Below, in pieces: positions 27,694 through 34,995 of a stretch of DNA of 64,000 nt. The stretch comes from Perlucidibaca aquatica (lineage in GTDB: Bacteria > Pseudomonadota > Gammaproteobacteria > Pseudomonadales > Moraxellaceae), in NCBI RefSeq assembly GCF_001676655.1, contig NZ_LZDB01000001.1, forward strand, positions 248,001 through 312,000, read 5' to 3'. The notes under the pieces are model-generated. The model searched no databases. It had not been told where the DNA came from and saw nothing but the letters and a program-made list of their open reading frames with translations. Every line of letters begins with the position of its first letter. Within the stretch, counting starts at the first letter, position 1. Position numbers and translations under genes: made by a program.

Positions 27694-27806
27694 AAGCGCC
27701 GAGGCCGGGCTTAGTCTGCAAACCACGCCGTGTATCCCTCCCTGGAGGCTACACTCGCCATCCTTGGCTCGTGACGGTTTGCAGACTAAGCCCGGCCTCG
27801 GCGCTT
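27694..27806. terminator. Long inverted repeat between cytochrome c5 and rep (31-bp perfect arms)
   Basis: Arms at 27694-27724 and 27776-27806 are perfectly complementary over 31 bases. The 51-base centre holds a nested hairpin: GTGTA/TACAC around CCTCC/GGAGG. It fills the gap between convergent genes and is much longer than ordinary terminators. TTT follows the right arm, and the run is weak. It may terminate both transcripts, or it could be a palindromic repeat element; whether copies exist elsewhere cannot be seen here. Confidence 0.7.
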
Positions 27807-27836
27807 TCGTGTGTGCCTTGCTGGCTTGAAATCTAG

Positions 27837-29846
27837 TCAGCCGAAGAGATTTTTCAGGTTCGAGAGATGGGCGTTGCCGAGCGCTTGCTTTTGCTCGACG
27901 CTGCGGCCGCTGCTGCGGCCTTCCCACTCCAATTCATCTGCCGGTAGTTCTTCTAAGAATCGGCTGGGCGTGGTCGGCATGGATTCACCGCCGAACTTGC
28001 GTTTAGACGAATAGGTCAGGGTTAGCGTCTGCTTGGCGCGAGTGATGCCGACATACATGAGACGGCGCTCTTCTTCGATCGTGCCTGACTCGATGCTGTT
28101 GCGATGCGGCAGCAGGTCTTCCTCTAACCCCATCATGGTCACATGTGGGAACTCCAAACCCTTGGCGGCATGCAGCGTCATGAGCTGGACTTTGTCGCTG
28201 TTATCTTCTTCGGCTTGTTGTTCGAGCAGGTCTAGCAAGACCAGTTTACGAATCACCGCTTCAATGTCGCGATCTTCTTCATCTTCGACCTTGTCCCAGA
28301 GACGCTGCACCGAGGCGAGGAAACTGTTTACCGACTCCATACGACGCTCAGCTGCCTGCGGCGTGGGTGACGAGTCGAGCAGGTAGTCCTGATATTGAAT
28401 GTCGGAAAGCATCTGCTTAATCGCGGCGAGTGGATCATCACCATCGATGATGGCGCGTGCCGTGTCCTGAAGCCATTGCGCGAAATCCTGCAAACGGCCA
28501 TGAGCACGCTCGCCAACATGAAGTCCCAAGCCCATCTCGTCGCAGGCCAAGAGCATGGCGCACTCGCGTTGCTGAGCGTAACCGCCCAACTTTTCCAGGG
28601 TTGCCGGGCCAATCTCACGCTTAGGCGTATTAATGATGCGCAGGAAGGCGTTGTCGTCTTCCGGGTTGATGACAAGGCGCAAGTAAGCCATGACATCTTT
28701 AATTTCCGAACGGGCAAAGAACGACTGGCCGCCGGAAATTTTGTACGGAATCTGCAACTCGCGTAGCTTGGTTTCGAGCACACGCGCCTGGAAATTGCCG
28801 CGATAAAGCACGGCGTAATCGCGGAACTCGGTGCGCTGCATGAGCTTGTGATTGAGTATCTCGGTGGCGACCTTTTCTGCCTCCGAGTCTTCGCTGCCGC
28901 ACTGAATGACGCGAATCGGCTCGCCCATGCCGTGCTGGCTCCAGAGCTGCTTCTCGAACACATGCGGGTTGTTGGCGATGACCGCGTTGGCGGCCTTGAG
29001 AATGCGGCTGGTGGAGCGATAGTTCTGCTCCAGCTTGATCAGCTTGAGTTGCGGATAATCCACCGCCAGCTGCGCCATGTTCTCGGGTCGCGCACCGCGC
29101 CAGGCGTAGATCGACTGGTCATCGTCACCCACGGCGGTGAAGGTGGCTCGTGCGCCGACCAAGTTTTTCACCATCGAATACTGGGCGGCGTTGGTGTCTT
29201 GGTATTCGTCCACGAGCAGGTAATGCACGCGATTCTGCCAATGCTCACGCAAGGCGGCATCGTTTTGCAGCGCCAGCGTCGGCCGCACAATCAGATCATC
29301 GAAGTCCACGGCGTTATACGCGCGCAGATGGCGCTCGTATTGCTCATAGACCGTCGCCGCGAAAACATCAACTTCGGTTTCGGCGCGGCTCATCGCTTCG
29401 GCGGGCAGCAACAACTCATTCTTATAGCCGGAGATGAGATTCCGAACGAGGTCGACCTTGTCGCTAGCATTTTCTTTGTGCAGCAGCTCACCGAGCAGCG
29501 TGCGCGAATCTTCAGCATCAAAAATGGAAAAGTTCTTTTTCAGGCCAAACGTTTCCGGATGCCGCTTGAGCATAGTCAGACCCAGCGTGTGAAAGGTCGA
29601 CACCATGAGGCCGCGTGCTTCCGGGCCATGCACCAGCTTGGCGGCACGCTCTTTCATTTCGCGCGCGGCTTTGTTGGTGAAGGTCACGGCGAGAATCTTG
29701 TGCGCCGGCACGCCACAGTCCTGAATGAGGTAGGCGATCTTGCGGGTGATGACCGAGGTCTTACCCGAGCCCGCGCCGGCCAACACCAATACCGGGCCGG
29801 TAATGGCCAGTACAGCTTCGTGTTGACGGGGGTTTAGGTTGTTCAC
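27837..29846 (-). CDS. rep: ATP-dependent DNA helicase Rep
   Basis: A 669-residue superfamily 1A helicase that unwinds DNA 3-prime to 5-prime and clears protein blocks ahead of the replication fork. The N-terminus NLNPRQHEAVLAITGPVLV precedes Walker A AGAGSGKT (about 24-30). Later motifs are TFTNKAAREMKER (Ia), LLVDEYQDTN (II), VGDDDQSIYAWRGA (III), KLEQNYRS (IV), LMTLHAAKGLEF (V) and EEERRLMYVGITRAK (VI). Length matches E. coli Rep (673), and the NLNP start favours Rep over UvrD. The start is GTG 29846. Residues after about 640 are a short non-conserved tail. Confidence 0.95.
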   Translation of the reverse strand: MNNLNPRQHEAVLAITGPVLVLAGAGSGKTSVITRKIAYLIQDCGVPAHKILAVTFTNKAAREMKERAAKLVHGPEARGLMVSTFHTLGLTMLKRHPETFGLKKNFSIFDAEDSRTLLGELLHKENASDKVDLVRNLISGYKNELLLPAEAMSRAETEVDVFAATVYEQYERHLRAYNAVDFDDLIVRPTLALQNDAALREHWQNRVHYLLVDEYQDTNAAQYSMVKNLVGARATFTAVGDDDQSIYAWRGARPENMAQLAVDYPQLKLIKLEQNYRSTSRILKAANAVIANNPHVFEKQLWSQHGMGEPIRVIQCGSEDSEAEKVATEILNHKLMQRTEFRDYAVLYRGNFQARVLETKLRELQIPYKISGGQSFFARSEIKDVMAYLRLVINPEDDNAFLRIINTPKREIGPATLEKLGGYAQQRECAMLLACDEMGLGLHVGERAHGRLQDFAQWLQDTARAIIDGDDPLAAIKQMLSDIQYQDYLLDSSPTPQAAERRMESVNSFLASVQRLWDKVEDEEDRDIEAVIRKLVLLDLLEQQAEEDNSDKVQLMTLHAAKGLEFPHVTMMGLEEDLLPHRNSIESGTIEEERRLMYVGITRAKQTLTLTYSSKRKFGGESMPTTPSRFLEELPADELEWEGRSSGRSVEQKQALGNAHLSNLKNLFG

Positions 29847-29890
29847 AGCGGCATCCGGCGAGCAGTTCAGCAGGCCGGTGATTGTAGTGA

Positions 29891-29911
29891 GCTGGCCTCA
29901 GTGAGGCCAGC
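29891..29911. repeat. Hairpin between rep and the PF10118 gene
   Basis: GCTGGCCT (29891-29898) and AGGCCAGC (29904-29911) form a perfect 8-base stem with a 5-base loop, 29 bases past the stop of the PF10118 gene on the minus strand. No T-run follows, so it is at best a 3-prime stabiliser or a factor-assisted terminator. The remainder of this 93-base gap holds nothing else recognised. Confidence 0.45.
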
Positions 29912-29939
29912 ACTCCCTCACGATGATTAGCAATCGTTG

Positions 29940-30770
29940 TTAAACGATGCCGTACACCTGCTTCCAGTGATTCATGGCTTGATTGGTGTCGCGCTGCCAG
30001 GGGTGAAAGCTGGGCTTATAGTAAGACCAGTAAGCCTTGCCCATTTTGCGCAACCAACCCGGGTTATTGCCGAGCATTTCATTGAGACCTTTTAGGTGCA
30101 TGCGCCAGTCCCGCTGAATACCTCGCGCCTTAAATAAGGAATAAGTGTGCAGGGTGGTGAAGAAAGCAAACTCCAGCGTGTTCAACGCCATTTGCGAGCT
30201 GCGAATCCAGTAGCTGCCAACCTGATCCTGAAAGACATCAAAGGCCACCGCCTTGTGCTCACTTTCTTCAATGGCATGCCAATACCAAAGCGCCTTCACG
30301 CGCTCATCCATTGGGCCAAAGAAATCCGGATTTTCCAGCGCCATTTCCGCCAAGATCGCCGTGAAATGCTCCAGTGCACAGGTCATGGCCAGCTGTCGCT
30401 CCGGCGACAGGCGCTTACGCATAAACTTCAGTCCACCCTCTACAAACTGCTCAATGCGCTTCATGGGCAAGCCTTTGCGCTGCATGAACTGGTTGAAGGC
30501 ATCGTGCTCGCGGCCGTGATGGGCTTCTTGACCAATAAAACCACTGACTTGCGCGGCCAGCTCTGGCGAGACGTTCTTTTGATAGTGGCGCACGGAGTCG
30601 ACAAAGAACCGCTCGCCTTCAGGGAACGTCGCCGATAGCGCGGTTAGTACCATGGTCTTGAAAGGATCACCGCCAAACCAATCCATGGGAATGCTGTCAT
30701 CGAAAACAAAATCCATGCGGCGCGGCTGTGGGCGATTAAATTTACTGAGCGCGGAATTAACGACCGTCAT
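29940..30770 (-). CDS. PF10118-family putative metal-dependent hydrolase (first copy)
   Basis: A 276-residue member of the family annotated as predicted metal-dependent hydrolase (PF10118, COG3687). It is all-helical, with three blocks of likely metal ligands: GQEAHHGREHDAFN, ALEHFTAILAE and WHAIEESEHKAVAFDVF. This Glu/His pattern resembles ferritin-like di-iron proteins, so an oxidative function is as plausible as hydrolysis. No reaction is established that I know of. It lies 72 bases downstream of a TetR gene on the same strand, and across it from an oxygenase-P450-SDR operon. A paralogue occurs at 56070. Confidence 0.85.
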   Translation of the reverse strand: MTVVNSALSKFNRPQPRRMDFVFDDSIPMDWFGGDPFKTMVLTALSATFPEGERFFVDSVRHYQKNVSPELAAQVSGFIGQEAHHGREHDAFNQFMQRKGLPMKRIEQFVEGGLKFMRKRLSPERQLAMTCALEHFTAILAEMALENPDFFGPMDERVKALWYWHAIEESEHKAVAFDVFQDQVGSYWIRSSQMALNTLEFAFFTTLHTYSLFKARGIQRDWRMHLKGLNEMLGNNPGWLRKMGKAYWSYYKPSFHPWQRDTNQAMNHWKQVYGIV

Positions 30771-30822
30771 GAGGGTGCTCCCAAAATGTACTGACTAGTA
30801 ATTAAGCACATTAGTTGTTGAG

Positions 30823-30841
30823 TGACAATTCGTTCTGTCAA
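30823..30841. promoter_or_regulatory. Inverted repeat and possible promoter before the PF10118 gene
   Basis: TGACA (30823-30827) and TGTCA (30836-30840) are inverted 8 bases apart. On the minus strand a perfect TTGACA occupies 30841-30836, the right place for a -35 box of the PF10118 gene, although the matching -10 (ACAACT) is poor. An inverted repeat over a -35 box could be the operator of the adjacent TetR protein. Weak but suggestive. Confidence 0.35.
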
Positions 30842-30842
30842 A

Positions 30843-31454
30843 TTAATCTGCGGGCTTTAGCGATGGCGCGAGCAAGTAACCTGTAATCATGTCGATTAAA
30901 CCCTCCGCCACGGCATCTTCCGTAACCCAAGCACTCTGCTGACCGACTTGCCTGACTAATGTAAACAAGGTGCTGTTGGTAATAATGAAGAGCCTGACCT
31001 GCAAATCGGCAATGGGGTATTCACGGTAATGCTTGAGGAAATACAGGCGCGCAAGCTCTAAGAAGTGCTGCTGTAAAACATCCGCCACCTTCTGCGTGGG
31101 CAGGCGATGCCAATTCCGCACCAGCTCCAAATACAAGCCGTCCTGCGAATGCAGGGTAGCAAAGCCAAATCGAATCGCCACGCTGACCAAGTCTCGCAGG
31201 CTGGCTTCCGGTGCTATCGGAAGCCGCGACAAGCCGGTGCCGATATCATTCGCCAGCTGTGCGACCATTGCCTCGATCAGGGCATCTTTGCTGCTGAAAT
31301 ACTGATACAGCGAGCCCACACTGACGCCGGCACGCTCCGCAATCATTGGCGTACTGGTGTTATCCAGCCCCCGCTCTGCGATACAGCGAGCCGTGGCCTC
31401 AATCAATGTTGACACCATCTGACGGGATCGCTCCTGTTGCGGCAGTTTGCGCAT
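30843..31454 (-). CDS. TetR-family transcriptional regulator
   Basis: A 203-residue repressor-type regulator. The N-terminal helix-turn-helix is typical: IEATARCIAERGLDNTSTPMIAERAGVSVGSLYQYFSSKDALIEAMV (about 18-65). The C-terminal ligand domain is divergent. ATG 31454 follows AGGAGA. It stands between the PF10118 gene on its own strand and the divergent oxygenase-P450-SDR operon, the classic position for a local repressor. The effector is probably a substrate or intermediate of those enzymes; this is inference from position. Confidence 0.92.
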   Translation of the reverse strand: MRKLPQQERSRQMVSTLIEATARCIAERGLDNTSTPMIAERAGVSVGSLYQYFSSKDALIEAMVAQLANDIGTGLSRLPIAPEASLRDLVSVAIRFGFATLHSQDGLYLELVRNWHRLPTQKVADVLQQHFLELARLYFLKHYREYPIADLQVRLFIITNSTLFTLVRQVGQQSAWVTEDAVAEGLIDMITGYLLAPSLKPAD

Positions 31455-31475
31455 CCATCATCTCCTCAAAACAAA

Positions 31476-31504
31476 TGCGAATTGAATACGAATAGATATT
31501 CACA
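31476..31504. promoter_or_regulatory. Candidate TetR operator in the divergent promoter region
   Basis: TGCGAAT (31476-31482) and ATTCACA (31498-31504) are inverted with one mismatch, and GAATA/TATTC inside adds a second, nested inverted pair. The whole A/T-rich block lies in the 87-base gap between the TetR gene and the oxygenase gene, where a shared operator is expected. No clear -10/-35 pair could be assigned. Confidence 0.4.
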
Positions 31505-31541
31505 TTATGGTCGAGCTCTCGCAATGACCTGAGCACATTTC

Positions 31542-32777
31542 ATGATTGAATCCCGCCCGATTCCTACTCGCGTTCGCCCCTTCGAGAAGACTCAGCAAGC
31601 CACCCCTGCGCTGCTTAAGGTCATTTTGGGTCGTCCGTTAGCGCCAACTCGTCGGGAATATGATGAAGCAGTTGCTGGCCTCAATGTTGGCGATACGCTG
31701 ATGGATCCCGTTGCTGACTGGCTCATGCAGTCGCCCAAAGCCCATCGCGGCATGTTCCAACAAGCGCTCACACAGGGCGTGGAAAGTCTCAGCGACTGCC
31801 CGCCCGAACTTCAGGCCTTGTTTGCGGAGGTCGATCGAGTGCCCGCCTGGGTAGATCGCCAGCTAATGGACGAAGGCATAAGTTTTATTCACGCCAGCGG
31901 CCTAACTGCACTTCAGGTCATGCGCGACCTGGCCCTAATGGGCGGCTATTTACTCTCTGGTTTTAATCAAGCACTGGTGATGACCGGTGCGCTCACCAAC
32001 GGTACATCACAGCGCGTCGCCGAGACCGGCAAATGGTGGATGGATTGCACCGAAAGGGGCGGCCTTGACCGCTTTGGCGCCGGCACGCAATCAACCCTGC
32101 ATGTCCGACTTGTGCATGCCATCGTGCGCCGCCAGCTCAATCAACGAGAGGACTGGGACCATGCGCAGTGGGCCCTGCCACTCAACCAAATTGATATGGC
32201 CGCAACGTATCTGGGCTTCAGTGTGGTGATGCTCGGCGGCCTGCGTAAACTCGGCATTCAAGCCACACCCCAAGAAGCGCGTGGCGTGATGCAACTGTGG
32301 AGCTATGCCTGTTGGTTGATGGGCGTGGACGAGAAGTGGTTACGCTTCAGCGAAACCGATGGCGTGATTTTGCTTAATACCGCCCTCATGACACAAAGCC
32401 GGGCCGACTGGACCAGCAAGGCCTTGGGCAAAGCCTTGTCGGAAGAGCCGCTGGTGAGGCGCTTTCCCGCATTCGCCAAATATGGTTTAGAGCAGCCCAT
32501 GCGAAAGTTTGTTTATCACCAGCATCTCAGCGTAAGTCGCTACTTTCTTACTCCGGAGCAATTTGACCAGCTGGGCTTACCCACCCATATCAGTGCTTGG
32601 TATCCCTGGCTAACACTGGCGCCGCGCGCATTCACCTATACCGCTCAACGCCTACTGCCCCGCTGGCATCAAAGCCAAGTTTCACGCGGTCGCGCAGCGC
32701 AACGCGCAGCTGTTGGTGCTGTGTTTGGCAAAAAGCCCCATCAACTTACGCCAGTAGCACCAGGAGCTTCGGCATGA
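31542..32777 (+). CDS. MpaB-family (DUF2236) oxygenase
   Basis: A 411-residue protein of the DUF2236 family, which includes the fungal ER oxygenase MpaB and the rubber oxygenase Lcp, a b-type haem protein. The conserved block RLVHAIVRR, followed by LPLNQIDMAATYLGFSVVMLGGLRKLG, is diagnostic. Conserved Arg and His residues in that region contribute to haem binding in Lcp. No signal peptide is visible, unlike secreted Lcp. It opens an operon with a P450 gene (ATGA overlap) and an SDR. A role in oxidative cleavage of a lipid or terpenoid substrate is possible but not shown. Confidence 0.8.
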   Translation: MIESRPIPTRVRPFEKTQQATPALLKVILGRPLAPTRREYDEAVAGLNVGDTLMDPVADWLMQSPKAHRGMFQQALTQGVESLSDCPPELQALFAEVDRVPAWVDRQLMDEGISFIHASGLTALQVMRDLALMGGYLLSGFNQALVMTGALTNGTSQRVAETGKWWMDCTERGGLDRFGAGTQSTLHVRLVHAIVRRQLNQREDWDHAQWALPLNQIDMAATYLGFSVVMLGGLRKLGIQATPQEARGVMQLWSYACWLMGVDEKWLRFSETDGVILLNTALMTQSRADWTSKALGKALSEEPLVRRFPAFAKYGLEQPMRKFVYHQHLSVSRYFLTPEQFDQLGLPTHISAWYPWLTLAPRAFTYTAQRLLPRWHQSQVSRGRAAQRAAVGAVFGKKPHQLTPVAPGASA

Positions 32778-34123
32778 CCAGCAGCGTCCGAGTTCGTGAT
32801 TTTTCAGAAATTCCAGTAGCGGGCGGCATTCCAGTCCTGAGCCACACGTTCAACTTTTTGTTTCAACCCCTGAGTAGTGGTCTAAACCTGTATGAGCGTT
32901 TTGGGCCCGTCATTCGAGGCGATGCCTTTGGCCTCAAATCCGTGGCCTTGAGCGGCCCGGATGCCGTTGAACTGGTATTACGCAACGCCGATCAAGCGTT
33001 TTCCAACCATCAAGGCTGGGCCTATTTTATTGAGCGATTTTTCCATCGCGGGCTCATGTTGCTGGACTTTGATGAACATAAGTTTCATCGCGGCATATTG
33101 CAGGCTGCCTTTAAAAAGCCGGCGCTGACGGACTACTTGCATCGGATGCAGCCGGTGATCGGGCATGGCTTAACGCGCTGGCAAAAACAGGCTAAGCGTC
33201 TGCGCAAAGCCGACTTTATGGTTTACCCCGAGCTGAAACGACTCACGCTAGATATCGCGACAGAAGTATTCATGGGCGAACCGCTGGGCAAAGAGGCCGA
33301 CGCCATCAATGAAGCTTTCGTGGATTGCGTCAGGGCCGGAACCGCATTAATTCGCTACCCCGTACCCGGCAGCCGCTGGCACAAAGGGGTACGCGGACGT
33401 GCCACCTTGGAAGCTTTTTTCCGCTCGCGCATTACCGCTAAACGCCAACAACCGGGCTCAGACCTCTTTAGTCGTCTGTGCATTGCTGAAGATGAGCAGG
33501 GCAATCGCTTTAGTGACGACGACGTGGTTAACCACATGATCTTCTTGCTCATGGCCGCGCACGACACCAGCACCATTACCCTCACCAGCATGATGTACCA
33601 GCTGGGCAAGCACCCGGATTGGCAGCGGCGTTTACGTGCAGAGGCGCTCGCGCTGGGTAAATCCTCGTTGGTCCACGACGACCTGAGCCAGCTTCCTTTA
33701 ATGGAGTTAGTGCTGAAGGAATCGTTGCGCTTGTTATCGCCGGTTCACGTTTTACCGCGAAAAACAGTCAAGCCAGTGGAGTTTGCAGGCTATCGGATTC
33801 CCGCTAACACTTATGTGATTATCAGCCCGATTGTGACGCACCATTTACCGCAATACTGGACAGCACCGACTCAGTTCGACCCTGAGCGCTTCGGCCCCGA
33901 ACGCCGGGAACACAAGCAGCACGCCTATCAATACCTGCCTTTTGGTGGTGGCGCGCATATGTGCATTGGGCTGCACTTTGCTGAGCTGGAAATTAAAGCC
34001 ATTCTCTATCAGCTGTTACTAAAGCTCCGTTGGTGCGTGCCCGACGACTATGTCATGCCAATAAATTTCACCTCACTACCTACTCCTCGGGATCATCTGC
34101 CCGTTAAGCTCCACGCACTCTAA
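32774..34123 (+). CDS. Cytochrome P450
   Basis: A 449-residue haem monooxygenase. The I helix AAHDTSTITLTS carries the conserved acid-Thr oxygen-activation pair, LKESLRLLSP is the ExxR helix, and PFGGGAHMCIGLHFAE is the haem-binding loop with axial Cys397. No membrane anchor is visible; it probably takes electrons from a ferredoxin or a reductase not encoded in the window. The chosen ATG 32774 overlaps the oxygenase stop (ATGA); the longer open frame from 32597 runs inside the previous gene. Long-chain lipids, alkanes and terpenoids are typical substrates; this one is unknown. Confidence 0.94.
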   Translation: MTSSVRVRDFSEIPVAGGIPVLSHTFNFLFQPLSSGLNLYERFGPVIRGDAFGLKSVALSGPDAVELVLRNADQAFSNHQGWAYFIERFFHRGLMLLDFDEHKFHRGILQAAFKKPALTDYLHRMQPVIGHGLTRWQKQAKRLRKADFMVYPELKRLTLDIATEVFMGEPLGKEADAINEAFVDCVRAGTALIRYPVPGSRWHKGVRGRATLEAFFRSRITAKRQQPGSDLFSRLCIAEDEQGNRFSDDDVVNHMIFLLMAAHDTSTITLTSMMYQLGKHPDWQRRLRAEALALGKSSLVHDDLSQLPLMELVLKESLRLLSPVHVLPRKTVKPVEFAGYRIPANTYVIISPIVTHHLPQYWTAPTQFDPERFGPERREHKQHAYQYLPFGGGAHMCIGLHFAELEIKAILYQLLLKLRWCVPDDYVMPINFTSLPTPRDHLPVKLHAL

Positions 34124-34149
34124 ATAGATCCCACATTAAGGACGCCTTC

Positions 34150-34992
34150 ATGACCGACACTTCTAAGCGCTGGCAAAACCGTACGCTATTCATTACCGGC
34201 GGGAGCCGAGGCATAGGCCGCGAAATTGCCCTACGCTTTGCACATGAAGGCGCCAACATTGTTATCGCAGCAAAATCGGATCAGCCTAACCCGCGCCTAC
34301 CCGGCACTATTCACTCCGTTGCCGAGGAAATACGCGCTGCCGGCGGCCAAGCGTTGCCGATTGCCTGCGATGCCAGAGACGAAGCGCAACTCACTCGCGC
34401 CATTGAAGAAACGGTAGCCCACTTTGGCGGCATTGATGTGCTGATCAACAACGCCGGCTTTCTCGGCGTCACGCCAGTTGCTGTCACCAGCACCAAGCAC
34501 TACGACCTCATGCACGCCCTCAATACACGCTCGCCATTCATTACGATGCGTGAATGCCTGCCGCACCTCAGCGCACGCCAAGGGCAAGTGCTTAATCTCT
34601 GCCCACCGATCAATCTCGATCCTGGCTGGCTCGGAGCCTTCGCACCGTACACATCCACTAAGTACGCCATGACACTGCTCAGCCTAGGCTTCGCTCAGGA
34701 AGCCAAGCCACGCGGCATTCGGGTAAATACCCTGTGGCCAGCCACCCTGATTGCCACCGCAGCCGTCGGTATGACTGCCGGCGAATCGGGACTGGCGGCG
34801 GCTCGCAAGCCAGCCATCATGGCCGATGCCGCTTTTGCCTTGCTGAATCAAAGTGACCGCTTTAGCCATGAAGTCTGCTGGCTGGATGAAGATGTATTGC
34901 GGCATCTCGGCGAAACCGACTTCTCGCATTACGCCAACGTGCCGGAAAACGCCGCCAACATTCAGCGTGATTTCTACATCGGCACTCTTTGA
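34150..34992 (+). CDS. HSDL2-like short-chain dehydrogenase/reductase with Cys in place of catalytic Ser
   Basis: A 280-residue NAD(P)-dependent oxidoreductase. The Rossmann motif is GGSRGIGR near residues 17-24; NNAG follows at about 98-101. The active-site pair Tyr167 and Lys171 lies in PYTSTKYAM. The sequence LNLCPPINLDPGWL aligns with the ISPPLNLNPVWF stretch of human HSDL2, but the usual catalytic Ser is Cys151, 16 residues before the Tyr. The end of the domain (NTLWPATLIATAAV, DAAFALLNQ) also fits HSDL2. It is third in the oxygenase-P450-SDR operon, 26 bases after the P450, and may oxidise an alcohol product. Confidence 0.9.
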   Translation: MTDTSKRWQNRTLFITGGSRGIGREIALRFAHEGANIVIAAKSDQPNPRLPGTIHSVAEEIRAAGGQALPIACDARDEAQLTRAIEETVAHFGGIDVLINNAGFLGVTPVAVTSTKHYDLMHALNTRSPFITMRECLPHLSARQGQVLNLCPPINLDPGWLGAFAPYTSTKYAMTLLSLGFAQEAKPRGIRVNTLWPATLIATAAVGMTAGESGLAAARKPAIMADAAFALLNQSDRFSHEVCWLDEDVLRHLGETDFSHYANVPENAANIQRDFYIGTL

Positions 34993-34995
34993 AAC

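Noticed and set aside
28848-29837. Open frame of 329 codons on the plus strand opposite rep
   Set aside because: Rep is fully conserved with all helicase motifs on the other strand; the plus-strand product has no recognisable domain.
32597-32773. Longer N-terminus for the P450
   Set aside because: It would lie inside the preceding oxygenase gene; ATG 32774 overlaps its stop in the usual ATGA form.
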